Origin: JAYREN01 sp963663375 | GTDB lineage: Bacteria > Acidobacteriota > Holophagae > Holophagales > Holophagaceae | NCBI GenBank assembly: GCA_963663375.1 | Contig: OY760195.1 | Location: 806,001-870,000, forward strand | Reading direction: 5' to 3' | Length of the DNA stretch: 64,000 nucleotides | Shown: piece by piece, positions 1-7,802 of the stretch | Layout: each line of letters opens with the position of its first letter | How positions within the stretch are numbered: the stretch's first letter is position 1 | Program-made: the position numbers and the translations under genes | The notes under the pieces: generated by a model | Told to the model about the DNA's origin: nothing | Seen by the model: the letters and a program-made list of their open reading frames with translations, nothing else | The model's database searches: none

Positions 1-71
1 GAAATCCGTTCAGTACCAAGGCTTTCAAAACCAGTTGCGCCGCGCGTTTGCGGCAAACAAGGTTCAGGGCG
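1..71 (+). repeat. 3' end of a divergent type A cassette (partial at window edge)
   Basis: These bases align without gaps to the last part of the 272-bp type A cassette found 13 times further right, but differ at many positions near the attC. It is the most divergent member visible. The part that would carry the opposite-strand ORF lies outside the window. Confidence 0.7.
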
Positions 72-168
72 ACCTAACCCATCGTTCAACTCGGACGCTG
101 CCTCTGCGAGTCACCGTCCGGCCCGTCGCGCCGCTTTCGGCAGCGCCGGTTAACTCCATACGTTAGGC
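72..168 (+). repeat. attC site 1
   Basis: 97-bp class. R'' is ACCTAAC and R' is GTTAGGC; inner stem GCTGCC/GGCAGC. Confidence 0.9.
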
Positions 169-173
169 CTCAC

Positions 174-593
174 ATGAATTCACTACCTTCACGTATCGAC
201 GGATTTTTAAAATGTTTGTCTGCGATTTCTAATGGTCAATACGATCAAGGAGGCCTTTCTGTAAAATTTCCAGCCTCTTTTGATCGAAACAATTTAGAAA
301 CGATCTGGCATTGTCCTGCAGCAGGCACCACTCGTTCCGGGGGTCGATTCGAAATCGTTGGTCCAGATCGCGTTGCCGAGTTCTTTGATTGTGCGATTTG
401 GGACCCAAATCATCCTTACAAAGAAACAAGAGTAGAGCTATCAAATGTTTTCATTGCTTTACTCGAACAAGAATTTAGCACATCTGATTTAGAAATTTGG
501 TACAACAATGACGCAATGAACGCAACTCTATCTATTTGTATTGGTCCAGGCGACAAGGAGATGTGGCTTGAGCTGTTTTGGAGTGTTGATTAA
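174..593 (+). CDS. Cassette protein of unknown function (139 aa)
   Basis: I do not recognise this protein. It is soluble in appearance, with no signal peptide or membrane segment, and is rich in aromatic and acidic residues toward the end (MWLELFWSVD). The ATG lies five bases after attC 1, which leaves room for no ribosome site other than the AGG of the R' box itself. The frame closes 23 bases before attC 2, the normal position for a cassette gene. Base composition is AT-richer than the chromosomal genes to the right. Confidence 0.75.
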   Translation: MNSLPSRIDGFLKCLSAISNGQYDQGGLSVKFPASFDRNNLETIWHCPAAGTTRSGGRFEIVGPDRVAEFFDCAIWDPNHPYKETRVELSNVFIALLEQEFSTSDLEIWYNNDAMNATLSICIGPGDKEMWLELFWSVD

Positions 594-616
594 TGCCACT
601 CAAATCAGACCCTTCG

Positions 617-737
617 GCCTAACCCATCGTTCAACCCGGACGCAACCTCTTGGAGTCAGTATCATAACAAACGCTTTGCCAACCTTCCTCTCCCGATCGC
701 GCCGCTTCGGTTGCGCCGGTTAACTCCACCGTTAGGC
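617..737 (+). repeat. attC site 2
   Basis: 121 bp. The inner arms are GCAACC/GGTTGC, a compensated variant of the usual GCTGCC/GGCAGC pair. Confidence 0.9.
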
Positions 738-744
738 CGCACCC

Positions 745-975
745 ATGTTCGATCTCATTGAGGCAATTCTCGCAGTCATGCCGATTGAGTCCTGGCTCAG
801 TCGTCGGGTCATTTTCCCCGTTTTCGGTTCAATCCTTATCGCGATTCTCTATAATCTATTTTTGCCATGGCATCCTCAGGCAGTTCCCATTTTGATTGTC
901 TTCTGCGGATTCATTCTTGGACTCACTTGGAATTTCCGATTCCTTCGAAAGCAGGCCTGCAACCGTGCGGTCTAA
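745..975 (+). CDS. Small two-helix membrane protein of a cassette (76 aa)
   Basis: Two hydrophobic stretches, about residues 22-43 and 47-65, suggest a small inner-membrane protein with two helices and a basic tail (FRFLRKQ). The ATG is eight bases after attC 2. The stop codon TAA at 973-975 lies inside the R'' box of attC 3, so gene and recombination site overlap. No family recognised. Confidence 0.65.
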   Translation: MFDLIEAILAVMPIESWLSRRVIFPVFGSILIAILYNLFLPWHPQAVPILIVFCGFILGLTWNFRFLRKQACNRAV

Positions 976-1066
976 CCCATCGTTCAACCCGGACGCTGCC
1001 TCTGCGAGTCACCGTCCGATCCTTCCGCGCCGCTACGGCAGCGCCGGTTAACTCCATACGTTAGGC
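970..1066 (+). repeat. attC site 3
   Basis: 97-bp class; R'' is GTCTAAC, one base off the consensus; stem GCTGCC/GGCAGC. Confidence 0.9.
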
Positions 1067-1177
1067 CGCAGGAAAACCGCTCTGGTTCTCGCCGCGCCGA
1101 GGAACGAATTCTCCGTTCAAGGTTTTCTTCCAGCTATCGAGCAAGGCCAACTTAATCGGTTCATTCGCTGTCATCAT
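1061..1177 (-). CDS. Opposite-strand microprotein of the type A cassette (38 aa, representative copy)
   Basis: On the minus strand an ORF starts at an ATG pair, carries the core IKLALLDSWKETLNGEF (LDSWKK in this copy), and ends FPAA with a TAA that is the complement of the upstream R' box. A GGAG ribosome site lies ten bases before the first ATG. Across 13 copies the ORF keeps at least one ATG, has no internal stop, and is frameshifted only in the third copy, close to its end. Within the ten codons from Ile to the Lys after Trp, the differences I see are Ile ATT/ATC, Leu TTG/CTG, Leu CTC/CTG, Asp GAT/GAC and Ser AGC/AGT (all synonymous) plus one Ile to Val. That is the pattern of a translated gene. 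No family is recognised; it could be an antitoxin-like or regulatory peptide, but nothing shows this. Confidence 0.5.
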   Translation of the reverse strand: MMTANEPIKLALLDSWKKTLNGEFVPRRGENQSGFPAA

Positions 1178-1338
1178 TTCGAGTACGCTCCAAAGTCCAA
1201 ACCACGTCAAACGCTCATCGCCCTTTCCATTTCAACGCCACGTCCCTTTTCTACCGCGCCAACCCATGAAATCCGTTCGCCTCCAAGGCTTTCAAAACCA
1301 GTCGCGCCGCGAGCTTTCAGCGGGCTCAGTCCAGCGCG
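1067..1338 (+). repeat. Type A cassette, copy 1 (272 bp)
   Basis: First complete copy of the 272-bp unit. There is no start codon near its left end on the + strand. The opposite-strand ORF of this copy is at 1061-1177. Unusual changes here are GAA to AAA in that ORF and a divergent stretch around 1,235-1,262. Confidence 0.9.
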
Positions 1339-1462
1339 CCCTAACCCATCGTTCAACTCGGACGCTGCAGCCACGAGCACTTTCCTCCCGCCTGCATTCG
1401 GATTTCTCGTCCCCTTTCATCGTCCGGTTGGCTGCACCGCCGGTTAACTCCATACGTTAGGC
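1339..1462 (+). repeat. attC site 4
   Basis: 124 bp; R'' CCCTAAC; long-arm type GCTGCAGCC paired with GGCTGCA. Confidence 0.9.
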
Positions 1463-1734
1463 CGCAGGAAAACCGCTCTGGTTCTCATCGCGCCGAAAAC
1501 CAAATTCTCCTTTCAAGGTTTCCTTCCAGCTATCGAGCAAGGCCAACTTGATCGGTTCATTCGCTGTCATCATTTCGAATACGCTCCAGCTTTACCGCCA
1601 CGTTCCACGCTCATCGGCCTTTCCCTTTCAACGCCACGCCTCCTTTCAACTGCGGCAATCCATGAGATCCGTTCAGCTCCAAGGTTTTCAAAACCAGTCG
1701 CGCCGCAAGCTTTCAACGGGCCCAGTTCAGCGCG
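1463..1734 (+). repeat. Type A cassette, copy 2 (272 bp)
   Basis: Opposite-strand ORF at 1457-1573. This copy has Ile as ATC and an Asn to Lys change in the ORF, and the alternative block (gctttaccgcc) after the conserved GGAG complement. Confidence 0.9.
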
Positions 1735-1831
1735 CCCTAACCCATCGTTCAACTCGGACGCTGCCTCTGCGAGTCATCGTCCGATCCTTCCGCGCCGCTA
1801 CGGCAGCGCCGGTTAACTCCATACGTTAGGC
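1735..1831 (+). repeat. attC site 5
   Basis: 97-bp class; R'' CCCTAAC; stem GCTGCC/GGCAGC. Confidence 0.9.
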
Positions 1832-2104
1832 CGCAGGAAAAACCGCTCTGGTTCTCGTCGCGCCGAACACCGAATTCTCCGTTCAAGGTTTCCTTCCAGC
1901 TATCGAGCAAGGCCAACTTAATCAATTCATTCGCTGTCATCATTTCGAGTACGTTCCAAAGTCCAAACCACGTCACACGCTCGTCGGCCTTTCCCTTCCA
2001 ACGCCACGCATCCTTTCAACTGCGGCAATCTATGAATTCCGTTCAGATCCAAGGCTTTCAAAACCAGTCGCGCCGCGAGCTTTCAACGGGCTCAGTCCAG
2101 CGCG
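1832..2104 (+). repeat. Type A cassette, copy 3 (273 bp, one inserted A)
   Basis: The only copy with a length change: one extra A in the A-run near 1,839. It shifts the last codons of the opposite-strand ORF (start 1943), which then reads through the attC to 1749. This copy also has GGAA instead of GGAG. Confidence 0.9.
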
Positions 2105-2228
2105 CCCTAACCCATCGTTCAACTCCGACGCTGCCTCTGCGAGTCACTTTCCGCCACCAGCGTTCGGATTTCTCGTCTCTCACCTTCCGCGCCGCTTCGG
2201 CAGCGCCGGTTAACTCCAATCGTTAGGC
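2105..2228 (+). repeat. attC site 6
   Basis: 124 bp; R'' CCCTAAC; stem GCTGCC/GGCAGC. Confidence 0.9.
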
Positions 2229-2244
2229 CGCATCAGGATTCGCC

Positions 2245-2430
2245 ATGCCACCAACTACTCTCAAGCTTTGCGCAATCATATTTCTACTACTCGGCATATT
2301 CATCGCCGTTTTGGGGATTTCTCTACCCGTTTCCTTATTCATTCGATTTTCATTTTTCATCTGTGCTTTCATGGCTGTAATTTCAGCAAGATACCTTCTA
2401 AGAATTGCCAAAAATGGCCGTGCTGCCTAA
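2245..2430 (+). CDS. Small two-helix membrane protein of a cassette (61 aa)
   Basis: Almost the whole product is hydrophobic: a first helix at about residues 7-27 and a second at about 30-52, followed by a short basic end (LLRIAKNGR). The TAA at 2428-2430 is inside the R'' box of attC 7. The ATG is 16 bases after attC 6. No family recognised. Confidence 0.6.
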   Translation: MPPTTLKLCAIIFLLLGIFIAVLGISLPVSLFIRFSFFICAFMAVISARYLLRIAKNGRAA

Positions 2431-2546
2431 CCAATCGTTCAACTCGGACGCTACCTCTGCGAGTCACTTTCCCCTCCAAGCGTTCCGATTTCTCATCTCC
2501 TTCCACCGCGCCGCTTCGGTAGCGCCGGTTAACTCAGTCGTTAGGC
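2425..2546 (+). repeat. attC site 7
   Basis: 122 bp; compensated arms GCTACC/GGTAGC. Confidence 0.9.
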
Positions 2547-2565
2547 GCTCTCCAAAGCGAACTCC

Positions 2566-2967
2566 ATGACTCTCGCCGAACTCCTATATTCTCTGCCAAA
2601 CGGGCTCCACGATTCTCAGCTTCGAGAACTGACCTTTAATCTCGTCAATCAGGAAGTGAGGCTAGTCCTGGATATTTGGATCGGGGACTTGGGCTCCAAG
2701 GAACACGATGAAAGAGAGAAATACCAGCGCGCCGAGGTACGACTCATTAACCTCGGGTATTGGATTTCTCAGGCAACTGATCCAAGTGAATTCCCACTTA
2801 CCAAGGAGTCATTGTGCATCGATGTCAGGAAACTTCCTGAAGATTACAATCCCGGCATTCCTCTCCCAGAATCAAGCCCAGAGAATCCTACCTATTGCCT
2901 TTACAGCACCGATATCAACACCTGTTTCTTCTTCGCCTGTGAATCAGCGGCATTGCAATGGCTTTAA
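2566..2967 (+). CDS. HDS-motif cassette protein (133 aa), paralogue of 15366-15773
   Basis: The N-terminus carries LLYSLPNGLHDSQL, matching LLDHPNGTFHDSTI in the cassette protein at 15,366. Both are of similar length, have GD around residues 39-46 and end in an aromatic stretch closing with WL (ALQWL here). The shared N-HDS motif with alternating hydrophobic strands resembles some small immunity-like families, but I cannot name the family with certainty. The start ATG is 19 bases after attC 7. The protein is acidic and probably cytoplasmic. Confidence 0.7.
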   Translation: MTLAELLYSLPNGLHDSQLRELTFNLVNQEVRLVLDIWIGDLGSKEHDEREKYQRAEVRLINLGYWISQATDPSEFPLTKESLCIDVRKLPEDYNPGIPLPESSPENPTYCLYSTDINTCFFFACESAALQWL

Positions 2968-2979
2968 AATCGGCCCAGC

Positions 2980-3103
2980 GCCTAACCATCCGCTCAACTC
3001 GGACGCTGCCTCTGCGAGGCACCGTCCTCGACCGTCGCCCGGATTTCTCGTCTCTTACGCGCCGCGCCGCTTCGGCAGCGCCGGTTAGCTTTATTCGTTA
3101 GGC
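2980..3103 (+). repeat. attC site 8
   Basis: 124 bp; subgroup with GGTTAGCTTT in place of GGTTAACTCC next to the R' box, and CGCTCAAC in place of CGTTCAAC. Confidence 0.9.
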
Positions 3104-3108
3104 CGCCC

Positions 3109-3417
3109 ATGATTCGCTTTGGGATTACTACTACGCTTATCGCAGCCCACTTCCTGGCCTGCTCGTCAGTCAATCGCCTTCCAAAGCCCACAGCACCGAT
3201 CGTAAATGAATATTACGCTTGCCCTAAATGCGGCAGCCTGCACGGCGGCATTTATGGGAAAGGCCCAATTCTCTTCCTCCAAAGCCCTTCCGCTTCCACC
3301 TGCCGACACGATTGGAAACTGATCACCCAAACGGATTTCCAACACCAGGCACAGGCTCGTTTCCCGCAACAATGGAGTCAGGCTCTTCCATTCTTCAAAA
3401 GCGAGCAACACCAATGA
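3109..3417 (+). CDS. Cassette lipoprotein with a Cys motif (102 aa)
   Basis: A short hydrophobic N-terminus ends in FLAC with the lipobox Cys at residue 18, so the product is probably a lipoprotein. Residues 38-41 are CPKC, followed by GSLHGGIYGKGP, and a further Cys and His occur at 65 and 67 (CRHDW), which could bind a metal ion. The ATG is six bases after attC 8. Function unknown. Confidence 0.65.
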   Translation: MIRFGITTTLIAAHFLACSSVNRLPKPTAPIVNEYYACPKCGSLHGGIYGKGPILFLQSPSASTCRHDWKLITQTDFQHQAQARFPQQWSQALPFFKSEQHQ

Positions 3418-3432
3418 GCATTGCCCGGGTCC

Positions 3433-3529
3433 GCCTAACCCATCGTTCAACCCGGACGCTGCCTCTGCGAGTCACCGTCCGATCCTTCCGCGCCGCTACG
3501 GCAGCGCCGGTTAACTCCATACGTTAGGC
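3433..3529 (+). repeat. attC site 9
   Basis: 97-bp class; R'' GCCTAAC; stem GCTGCC/GGCAGC. Confidence 0.9.
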
Positions 3530-3535
3530 CTCACT

Positions 3536-4009
3536 ATGCGCTGGTCGTCAACACTAAGCATATTTTTATTCATTAGCGTCATTAACATATCCTGCAACAA
3601 ACCTGTGTTTAACTTAACGCCTAAGGACAAAGTCAGTCAGGCTGGAAATCTCGCCATTCGCGTGATTAATAACTCCAATAATACCCCATTCAAGGACGTC
3701 GAAGTACTGATCCAATTTCACCCAAACAGAGGGTTCCCTGCTACGACCTGGACGCACAAGACGAACTCCATGGGCGAATTTCGCCAAAGATTTTTACCAT
3801 TTGGTTCCTACAGGTTGAATCAGAGTCATTCCGATTCCGAAACCTGTAAATTTCGTAATACATGTAAAGCATGCATCATGATAAAACGATTTCCAAACAT
3901 GCATAACGATTCAACGATACGAATCGAAAAGACAGAAATTTTCAAATTCGAATCCCATACGCTTTTTATTGTTCGTATTTCAACCTTCACTCCCATTCAT
4001 GAAATCTAA
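3536..4009 (+). CDS. Cassette lipoprotein with a carboxypeptidase-regulatory-like fold (157 aa)
   Basis: The signal sequence ends at a lipobox-like NISC (Cys20). Residues of about 40-95 (AIRVINNSNNTPFKDVEVLI, then a TNSMGEFRQRFLPFGSYRL stretch) have the strand order and the G-x-F/G-x-Y pattern of carboxypeptidase-regulatory or Cna-B-like domains, often found on exported proteins. Four Cys residues follow, two of them in KFRNTCKACIM. The gene is clearly AT-rich. The role is unknown, and the domain call rests on pattern only. Confidence 0.65.
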   Translation: MRWSSTLSIFLFISVINISCNKPVFNLTPKDKVSQAGNLAIRVINNSNNTPFKDVEVLIQFHPNRGFPATTWTHKTNSMGEFRQRFLPFGSYRLNQSHSDSETCKFRNTCKACIMIKRFPNMHNDSTIRIEKTEIFKFESHTLFIVRISTFTPIHEI

Positions 4010-4032
4010 AACGCTTGCAATGATCAAACCTG

Positions 4033-4156
4033 GCCTAACCCATCGTTCAACTCGGACGCTGCAGCCACGAGCACTTTCCTCCCGCCTGCGTTCGGATTTC
4101 TCGTCCCCTTTCATCGTCCGGTTGGCTGCATCGCCGGTTAACTCCATTCGTTAGGC
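4033..4156 (+). repeat. attC site 10
   Basis: 124 bp; R'' GCCTAAC; long-arm type GCTGCAGCC/GGCTGCA. Confidence 0.9.
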
Positions 4157-4428
4157 CGCAGGAAAACCGCTCTGTTTCTGGCCGCGCCGAACACCAGATT
4201 CTCCGTTCAAGGTTTCCTTCCAGCTATCGAGCAAGGCCAACTTAATCGGTTCATTCGCTGTCATCATTTCGAGTACGCTCCAAAGTCCAAACCACGCCAC
4301 ACGCTCGTCGGCCTTTCCCTTTCAACGCCACGCATCCTTTCAACTGCGGCAATCCATGAAATCGGCTCAGCTCCAAGGCTTTCAAAACCAGTCGCGCCGC
4401 AAACCTTCAACGGGCTCAGTCCAGCGCG
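4157..4428 (+). repeat. Type A cassette, copy 4 (272 bp)
   Basis: Opposite-strand ORF at 4151-4267. This copy has Phe to Ser in the GEF of the ORF and RRGQKQSGF in place of RRDENQSGF. Confidence 0.9.
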
Positions 4429-4525
4429 CCCTAACCCATCGTTCAACCCGGACGCTGCCTCTGCGAGTCAACGTCCGATCCTTCCGCGCCGCTACGGCAG
4501 CGCCGGTTAACTCCATACGTTAGGC
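4429..4525 (+). repeat. attC site 11
   Basis: 97-bp class; R'' CCCTAAC. Confidence 0.9.
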
Positions 4526-4651
4526 GTCGCTTCTCAAATCCGTTTTTGGCTCTTCTACATTCGCGTCATTCACGCCCTTTCGCAGTACCTTCAAGATTGG
4601 CCTGGGCCAACTTTCTTGCTCTTTCACACTCACAGGTTCGGCAGCATCCAT
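4520..4651 (-). CDS. Opposite-strand microprotein of the type B cassette (43 aa)
   Basis: The minus-strand ORF starts MDAAEPVSVKEQESWPRPIL and ends RSDA with a TAA formed by the complement of the attC 11 R' box. A GGAG lies 11 bases before the ATG, much like the arrangement in the type A cassette. The second type B copy keeps VKE-ESWPRPILKVL with substitutions around it, but a 2-bp length difference breaks its frame. I do not recognise the peptide. It is too short for most ORF callers. Confidence 0.45.
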   Translation of the reverse strand: MDAAEPVSVKEQESWPRPILKVLRKGVNDANVEEPKTDLRSDA

Positions 4652-4679
4652 CGTTTGGCCGTCTCCAAACAGTGGCTCT
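4526..4679 (+). repeat. Type B cassette, copy 1 (154 bp)
   Basis: A second family without a rightward gene. It is related to 5325-5480 through most of its length but has an imperfect left third. Its only protein-like frame is on the minus strand. Confidence 0.85.
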
Positions 4680-4803
4680 GCCTAACCATCCGCTCAACTC
4701 GGACGCTGCCTCTGCGAGGCACCGTCCTCGACCGTCGTTCGGATTTCTCTTCACTCACGCGCCGCGCCGCTTCGGCAGCGCCGGTTAGCTTTGATCGTTA
4801 GGC
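4680..4803 (+). repeat. attC site 12
   Basis: 124 bp; GGTTAGCTTT subgroup. Confidence 0.9.
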
Positions 4804-4808
4804 GTCAC

Positions 4809-5264
4809 GTGACCTCGCAGAAACTACTGAACAGCGTTGCCCACAACATTGCGCATCACGCGGTCAGCGGGCTTTCATATGTTCATCCCCATTTGAAGCA
4901 GGCAGTTGAAACCCAAGGAGTTGATTCTCTCGCTATCAACCTGCTTTGCGAAAATCCGTGTCCTCCTTTATTCCGATCAGCCGAACCTCTTCAATTGGCA
5001 TTGCTTGCCCTGAAAGACAAGTTCGCACAAATCCTTAAATCTGAAGGCCTTTCAGTCTCTGATCTCCATTCTGCCGACTTGCTCTTTGAGTTCCCGTCCA
5101 ACTATCCAGACGACTATTGCAGCGATTGCCATGCTGTCCTGGTCTCCGTCTCCGGTAAAACCTTCCGCCAATCCGTCAACTACCTTGGGCAGTCCATCGC
5201 GCCTAACCTATCGTTCAACCCGGACGCTGCAGCCACTTCCCGCTTCCTCCCTCGTGCATTCTGA
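4809..5264 (+). CDS. Cassette protein of unknown function (about 151 aa, GTG start)
   Basis: The first start codon outside attC 12 is a GTG at 4809, six bases after the R' box; a frame starting inside the attC is less likely. The protein begins MTSQKLLNSVAHNIAHH, then a helical middle section (about residues 50-90) and a Cys-containing stretch NYPDDYCSDCHAV. The frame does not stop before attC 13 but runs 58 bases into it, so the last residues are attC translation. Either the stop has been lost or this readthrough is normal. No family recognised. Confidence 0.55.
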   Translation: MTSQKLLNSVAHNIAHHAVSGLSYVHPHLKQAVETQGVDSLAINLLCENPCPPLFRSAEPLQLALLALKDKFAQILKSEGLSVSDLHSADLLFEFPSNYPDDYCSDCHAVLVSVSGKTFRQSVNYLGQSIAPNLSFNPDAAATSRFLPRAF

Positions 5265-5324
5265 TTTCTCGTCTCCTCCCATCATCCGGCTGGCTGCACC
5301 GCCGGTTAACTCCGATCGTTAGGC
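5201..5324 (+). repeat. attC site 13
   Basis: 124 bp; long-arm type GCTGCAGCC with GGCTGCA; overlaps the end of the upstream gene by 64 bp. Confidence 0.9.
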
Positions 5325-5480
5325 GTCGCATTCCAGCTCTCTGTTTTGGTCTTCTACATTCGTTTCAACTCGAAATGCTTCGGCAGTACCTTCAAGATTG
5401 GCCTGGGCCAACTTTCTCGCTCTTTCACACACACGGGTTTCGCAACATCCATCGCTTGGCCATCTCCAAACCATGGCTCT
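5325..5480 (+). repeat. Type B cassette, copy 2 (156 bp)
   Basis: Related to 4526-4679. The minus-strand ORF starts at 5452 with MDVAKPVCVKERESWPRPIL but is out of frame with the original end and stops early at 5354; the expected ending (ECDA then TAA in the R' box) remains in another frame. It looks like a decayed copy. Confidence 0.8.
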
Positions 5481-5604
5481 GCCTAACCATCCGCTCAACT
5501 CGGACGCTGCCTCTGCGAGGCACCGTCCTCGACCGTCGTTCGGATTTCTCGTCACTCACGCGCCGCGCCGCTTCGGCAGCGCCGGTTAGCTTTGCTCGTT
5601 AGGC
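5481..5604 (+). repeat. attC site 14
   Basis: 124 bp; GGTTAGCTTT subgroup, nearly identical to attC 12. Confidence 0.9.
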
Positions 5605-5620
5605 GCTTTGATCACCACTA

Positions 5621-5875
5621 GTGGACCAACTCATGCTCGACTTCGTTCTAGACAACTGGTCAACAATTCACCTAGCTTGCATGTTTGCAATCGGGGCTGC
5701 TCTTCTATTACTTCCCAGGAGAATACTGAGAAGCTATACAGACTCTGGCTATTTCAAAGGCAGGTTTCCTGGGCTCACTGACCGAGGCAGAATTTTTCTT
5801 TGCAAAGGGCTCGGATTGTTTATTTCCATTTTTTCAATCTGTTTATTTGTTTGTTGTGTTCACAAACCTCAATGA
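5621..5875 (+). CDS. Small membrane protein of a cassette (84 aa)
   Basis: Two hydrophobic segments, about residues 15-31 and 62-79, are joined by a basic loop (LPRRILRSYTDSGYFKGRF), suggesting two transmembrane helices with the loop in the cytoplasm. The frame can start at GTG 5621 or ATG 5633; neither has a clear ribosome site, so the start is uncertain. No family recognised. Confidence 0.55.
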   Translation: MDQLMLDFVLDNWSTIHLACMFAIGAALLLLPRRILRSYTDSGYFKGRFPGLTDRGRIFLCKGLGLFISIFSICLFVCCVHKPQ

Positions 5876-5887
5876 GATCCAACGCGC

Positions 5888-6011
5888 GCCTAACCCTTCG
5901 CTCAACTCGGACGCTGCCTCTGCGAGGCACCGTCCTCGATCAGCGCTTGGATTTCACGTCACTCACGAACCGCGCCGCCTCGGCAGCGCTGGTTAGCTTT
6001 GATCGTTAGGC
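5888..6011 (+). repeat. attC site 15
   Basis: 124 bp; GGTTAGCTTT subgroup with GCGCTGG replacing GCGCCGG. Confidence 0.9.
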
Positions 6012-6283
6012 CGCAGGAAAACCGCTCTGGTTCTCATCGCGCCGAACACCGATTTCTCCGTTCAAGGTTTCCTTCCAGCTATCGAGCAAGGCCAACTTAA
6101 TCAGTTCATTCGCTGTCATCATTTCGAGTACGCTCCAAAGTCCAAACCACGTCACACGCTCTTTGCCCTTTCCCTTTCAACGCCACGCCTCCTTTCAACT
6201 GCGCCAATCCATGAAATCCGCTCAGCTCCAAGGTTTTCAAATCCAGTCGCGCCGCGAACTTTCAGCGGGCTCAGTCCAGCGCG
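6012..6283 (+). repeat. Type A cassette, copy 5 (272 bp)
   Basis: Opposite-strand ORF at 6006-6122. It has Phe to Ile in GEF and Leu in place of Pro before the core. Confidence 0.9.
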
Positions 6284-6407
6284 CCCTAACCCATCGTTCA
6301 ACTCGGACGCTGCCTCTGCGAGTCACTGGCCTCGGTAAGCGTTTGGATTTCTCGTCTCTCACCTTCCGCGCCGCTACGGCAGCGCCGGTTAACTCCATAC
6401 GTTAGGC
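6284..6407 (+). repeat. attC site 16
   Basis: 124 bp; R'' CCCTAAC; stem GCTGCC/GGCAGC with a loop not seen in other sites. Confidence 0.9.
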
Positions 6408-6445
6408 GTTTCTTTCACGTCCGGAACATTCAATAGGAGCTCTTC

Positions 6446-6679
6446 TTGCGAAATCGAAACTACATCTTGGCTTGGGGCGTTTTTTTCTTGTTGGTCACAA
6501 TCTTTCAATTCATTTACTACTATTTTTTGGTTCGGTTTTGGCCATCGATCCTTTCGGCTTCCCATATTAATCCTGAACTTTCAGGAAGAGCCTTTTGGCT
6601 AATTCACGCGGTCCCAAATATGGTTGTGTCCTTCTTTAGCTATAAATGGACAACACAAAAATTCATCACAAACGCCTAA
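6446..6679 (+). CDS. Small membrane protein of a cassette (77 aa, TTG start)
   Basis: An AGGAG at 6435-6439 lies six bases before the TTG at 6446 and decides the start; there is no ATG. Residues of about 7-30 form one strong hydrophobic helix (WGVFFLLVTIFQFIYYYFLV) and about 49-65 a second weaker one. The TAA at 6677-6679 is part of the attC 17 R'' box. This cassette has a long leader (38 bases) and a real ribosome site, unlike most of its neighbours. Function unknown. Confidence 0.65.
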   Translation: MRNRNYILAWGVFFLLVTIFQFIYYYFLVRFWPSILSASHINPELSGRAFWLIHAVPNMVVSFFSYKWTTQKFITNA

Positions 6680-6797
6680 CCCTCCGCTCAACCCGGACGC
6701 TGCCTCTGCGAGGCACCGTCCTCGACCGTCGTTCGGATTTCTCGTCACTCTCGCGCCGCGCCGCTTCGGCAGCGCCGGTTAGCTTTGATCGTTAGGC
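6674..6797 (+). repeat. attC site 17
   Basis: 124 bp; GGTTAGCTTT subgroup. Confidence 0.9.
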
Positions 6798-6805
6798 ATC
6801 CCAAC

Positions 6806-7294
6806 ATGCGCCAATTCATTCGCCAGGTTTGCACTGCGGCCCTCATCTGTTCTGCGGCCTGGGCTGAATCTCCAGCGCGGAAATCAACGCCAGAACCGAT
6901 TCAGACATTCATTCCTTACTACCCAACCTCTGCATATTCGGATGGAACACAGGGAACGGTTGTGGTTCGTTTTCAAGTCAGTGCGGGCAACGGTAGCCCA
7001 AGCAAAATTCACATCGTTTCTGGCTCAGAACCCTTCTCCAGTGAAACCTTGAAATCGGTGAAACGTTGGCAGTTTCGTGGGCACGGAGAAATGACTCTGA
7101 AATTTGAATTCCGACTCATCGAAAGAAACAGCAAAGACAGTCCATCGATCAGAATCATCCCTTGGAAGCGAATAATAGTTGAGGGCTTCCGACTTTCACC
7201 TTTCCTTGAAAGCCATCCAATACCCGCCTCTGATCCACCCGAATTGCCCAAGTCGTCAAACCCTAAAAAGCCCAGCCATGAAGCGTCTGCCTAA
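6806..7294 (+). CDS. Exported TonB C-terminal-domain-like protein (162 aa)
   Basis: The ATG at 6806 follows attC 17 by eight bases; the frame also opens inside the attC but that part is not gene-like. Residues 1-20 look like a signal peptide ending AAWA. Residues of about 40-110 contain PYYPTSAYSDGTQGTVVVRF, then a V-S-G-S-F stretch and LKSVKRWQF, the order of the TonB C-terminal domain (P-x-YP, G-x-V-x-V-x-F, L-x-A-x-x-x-W-x-F). There is no N-terminal membrane anchor with a Pro-rich spacer, so it is not a complete TonB. The cassette protein at 13,442 has the same plan. TAA lies in R'' of attC 18. Confidence 0.7.
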   Translation: MRQFIRQVCTAALICSAAWAESPARKSTPEPIQTFIPYYPTSAYSDGTQGTVVVRFQVSAGNGSPSKIHIVSGSEPFSSETLKSVKRWQFRGHGEMTLKFEFRLIERNSKDSPSIRIIPWKRIIVEGFRLSPFLESHPIPASDPPELPKSSNPKKPSHEASA

Positions 7295-7385
7295 CCCATC
7301 GTTCAACCCGGACGCTGCCTCTGCGAGTCATCGTCCGACCCGTCGCGCCGCTTTCGGCAGCGCCGGTTAACTCCATACGTTAGGC
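7289..7385 (+). repeat. attC site 18
   Basis: 97-bp class; R'' GCCTAAC. Confidence 0.9.
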
Positions 7386-7657
7386 CGCAGGAAAACCGCT
7401 CTGGTTCTCATCGCGCCGAGAAACGAACTCTCCGTTCAAGGTTTCCTTCCAGCTGTCGAGCAAGGCCAACTTAATCGATTCATTCGCTGTCGTCATTTCG
7501 AGTACGCTCCAAAGTCCAAACCACGTCTCACGCTCGTCGGCCTTTCCCTTTCAACGCCACATCTCCTTTCAACTGCGGCAATCCATGAAATCCGCTCAGC
7601 TCCAAGGTTTTCAAAACCAGTCGCGCCGCGAGCTTTCAGCGGGCTCAGTCCAGCGCG
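7386..7657 (+). repeat. Type A cassette, copy 6 (272 bp)
   Basis: Opposite-strand ORF at 7380-7496. Asp is GAC instead of GAT and Glu is GAG, both synonymous in that ORF. Confidence 0.9.
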
Positions 7658-7781
7658 CCCTAACCCATCGTTCAACTCGGACGCTGCAGCCACGGGCACT
7701 TTTCTCCCGTCTGCATTCGGATTTCTCGTCCCCTTTCATCGTCCGGTTGGCTGCACCGCCGGTTAACTCCATACGTTAGGC
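7658..7781 (+). repeat. attC site 19
   Basis: 124 bp; long-arm type GCTGCAGCC/GGCTGCA. Confidence 0.9.
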
Positions 7782-7802
7782 CTCAAACAAGGAAAGCATC
7801 CA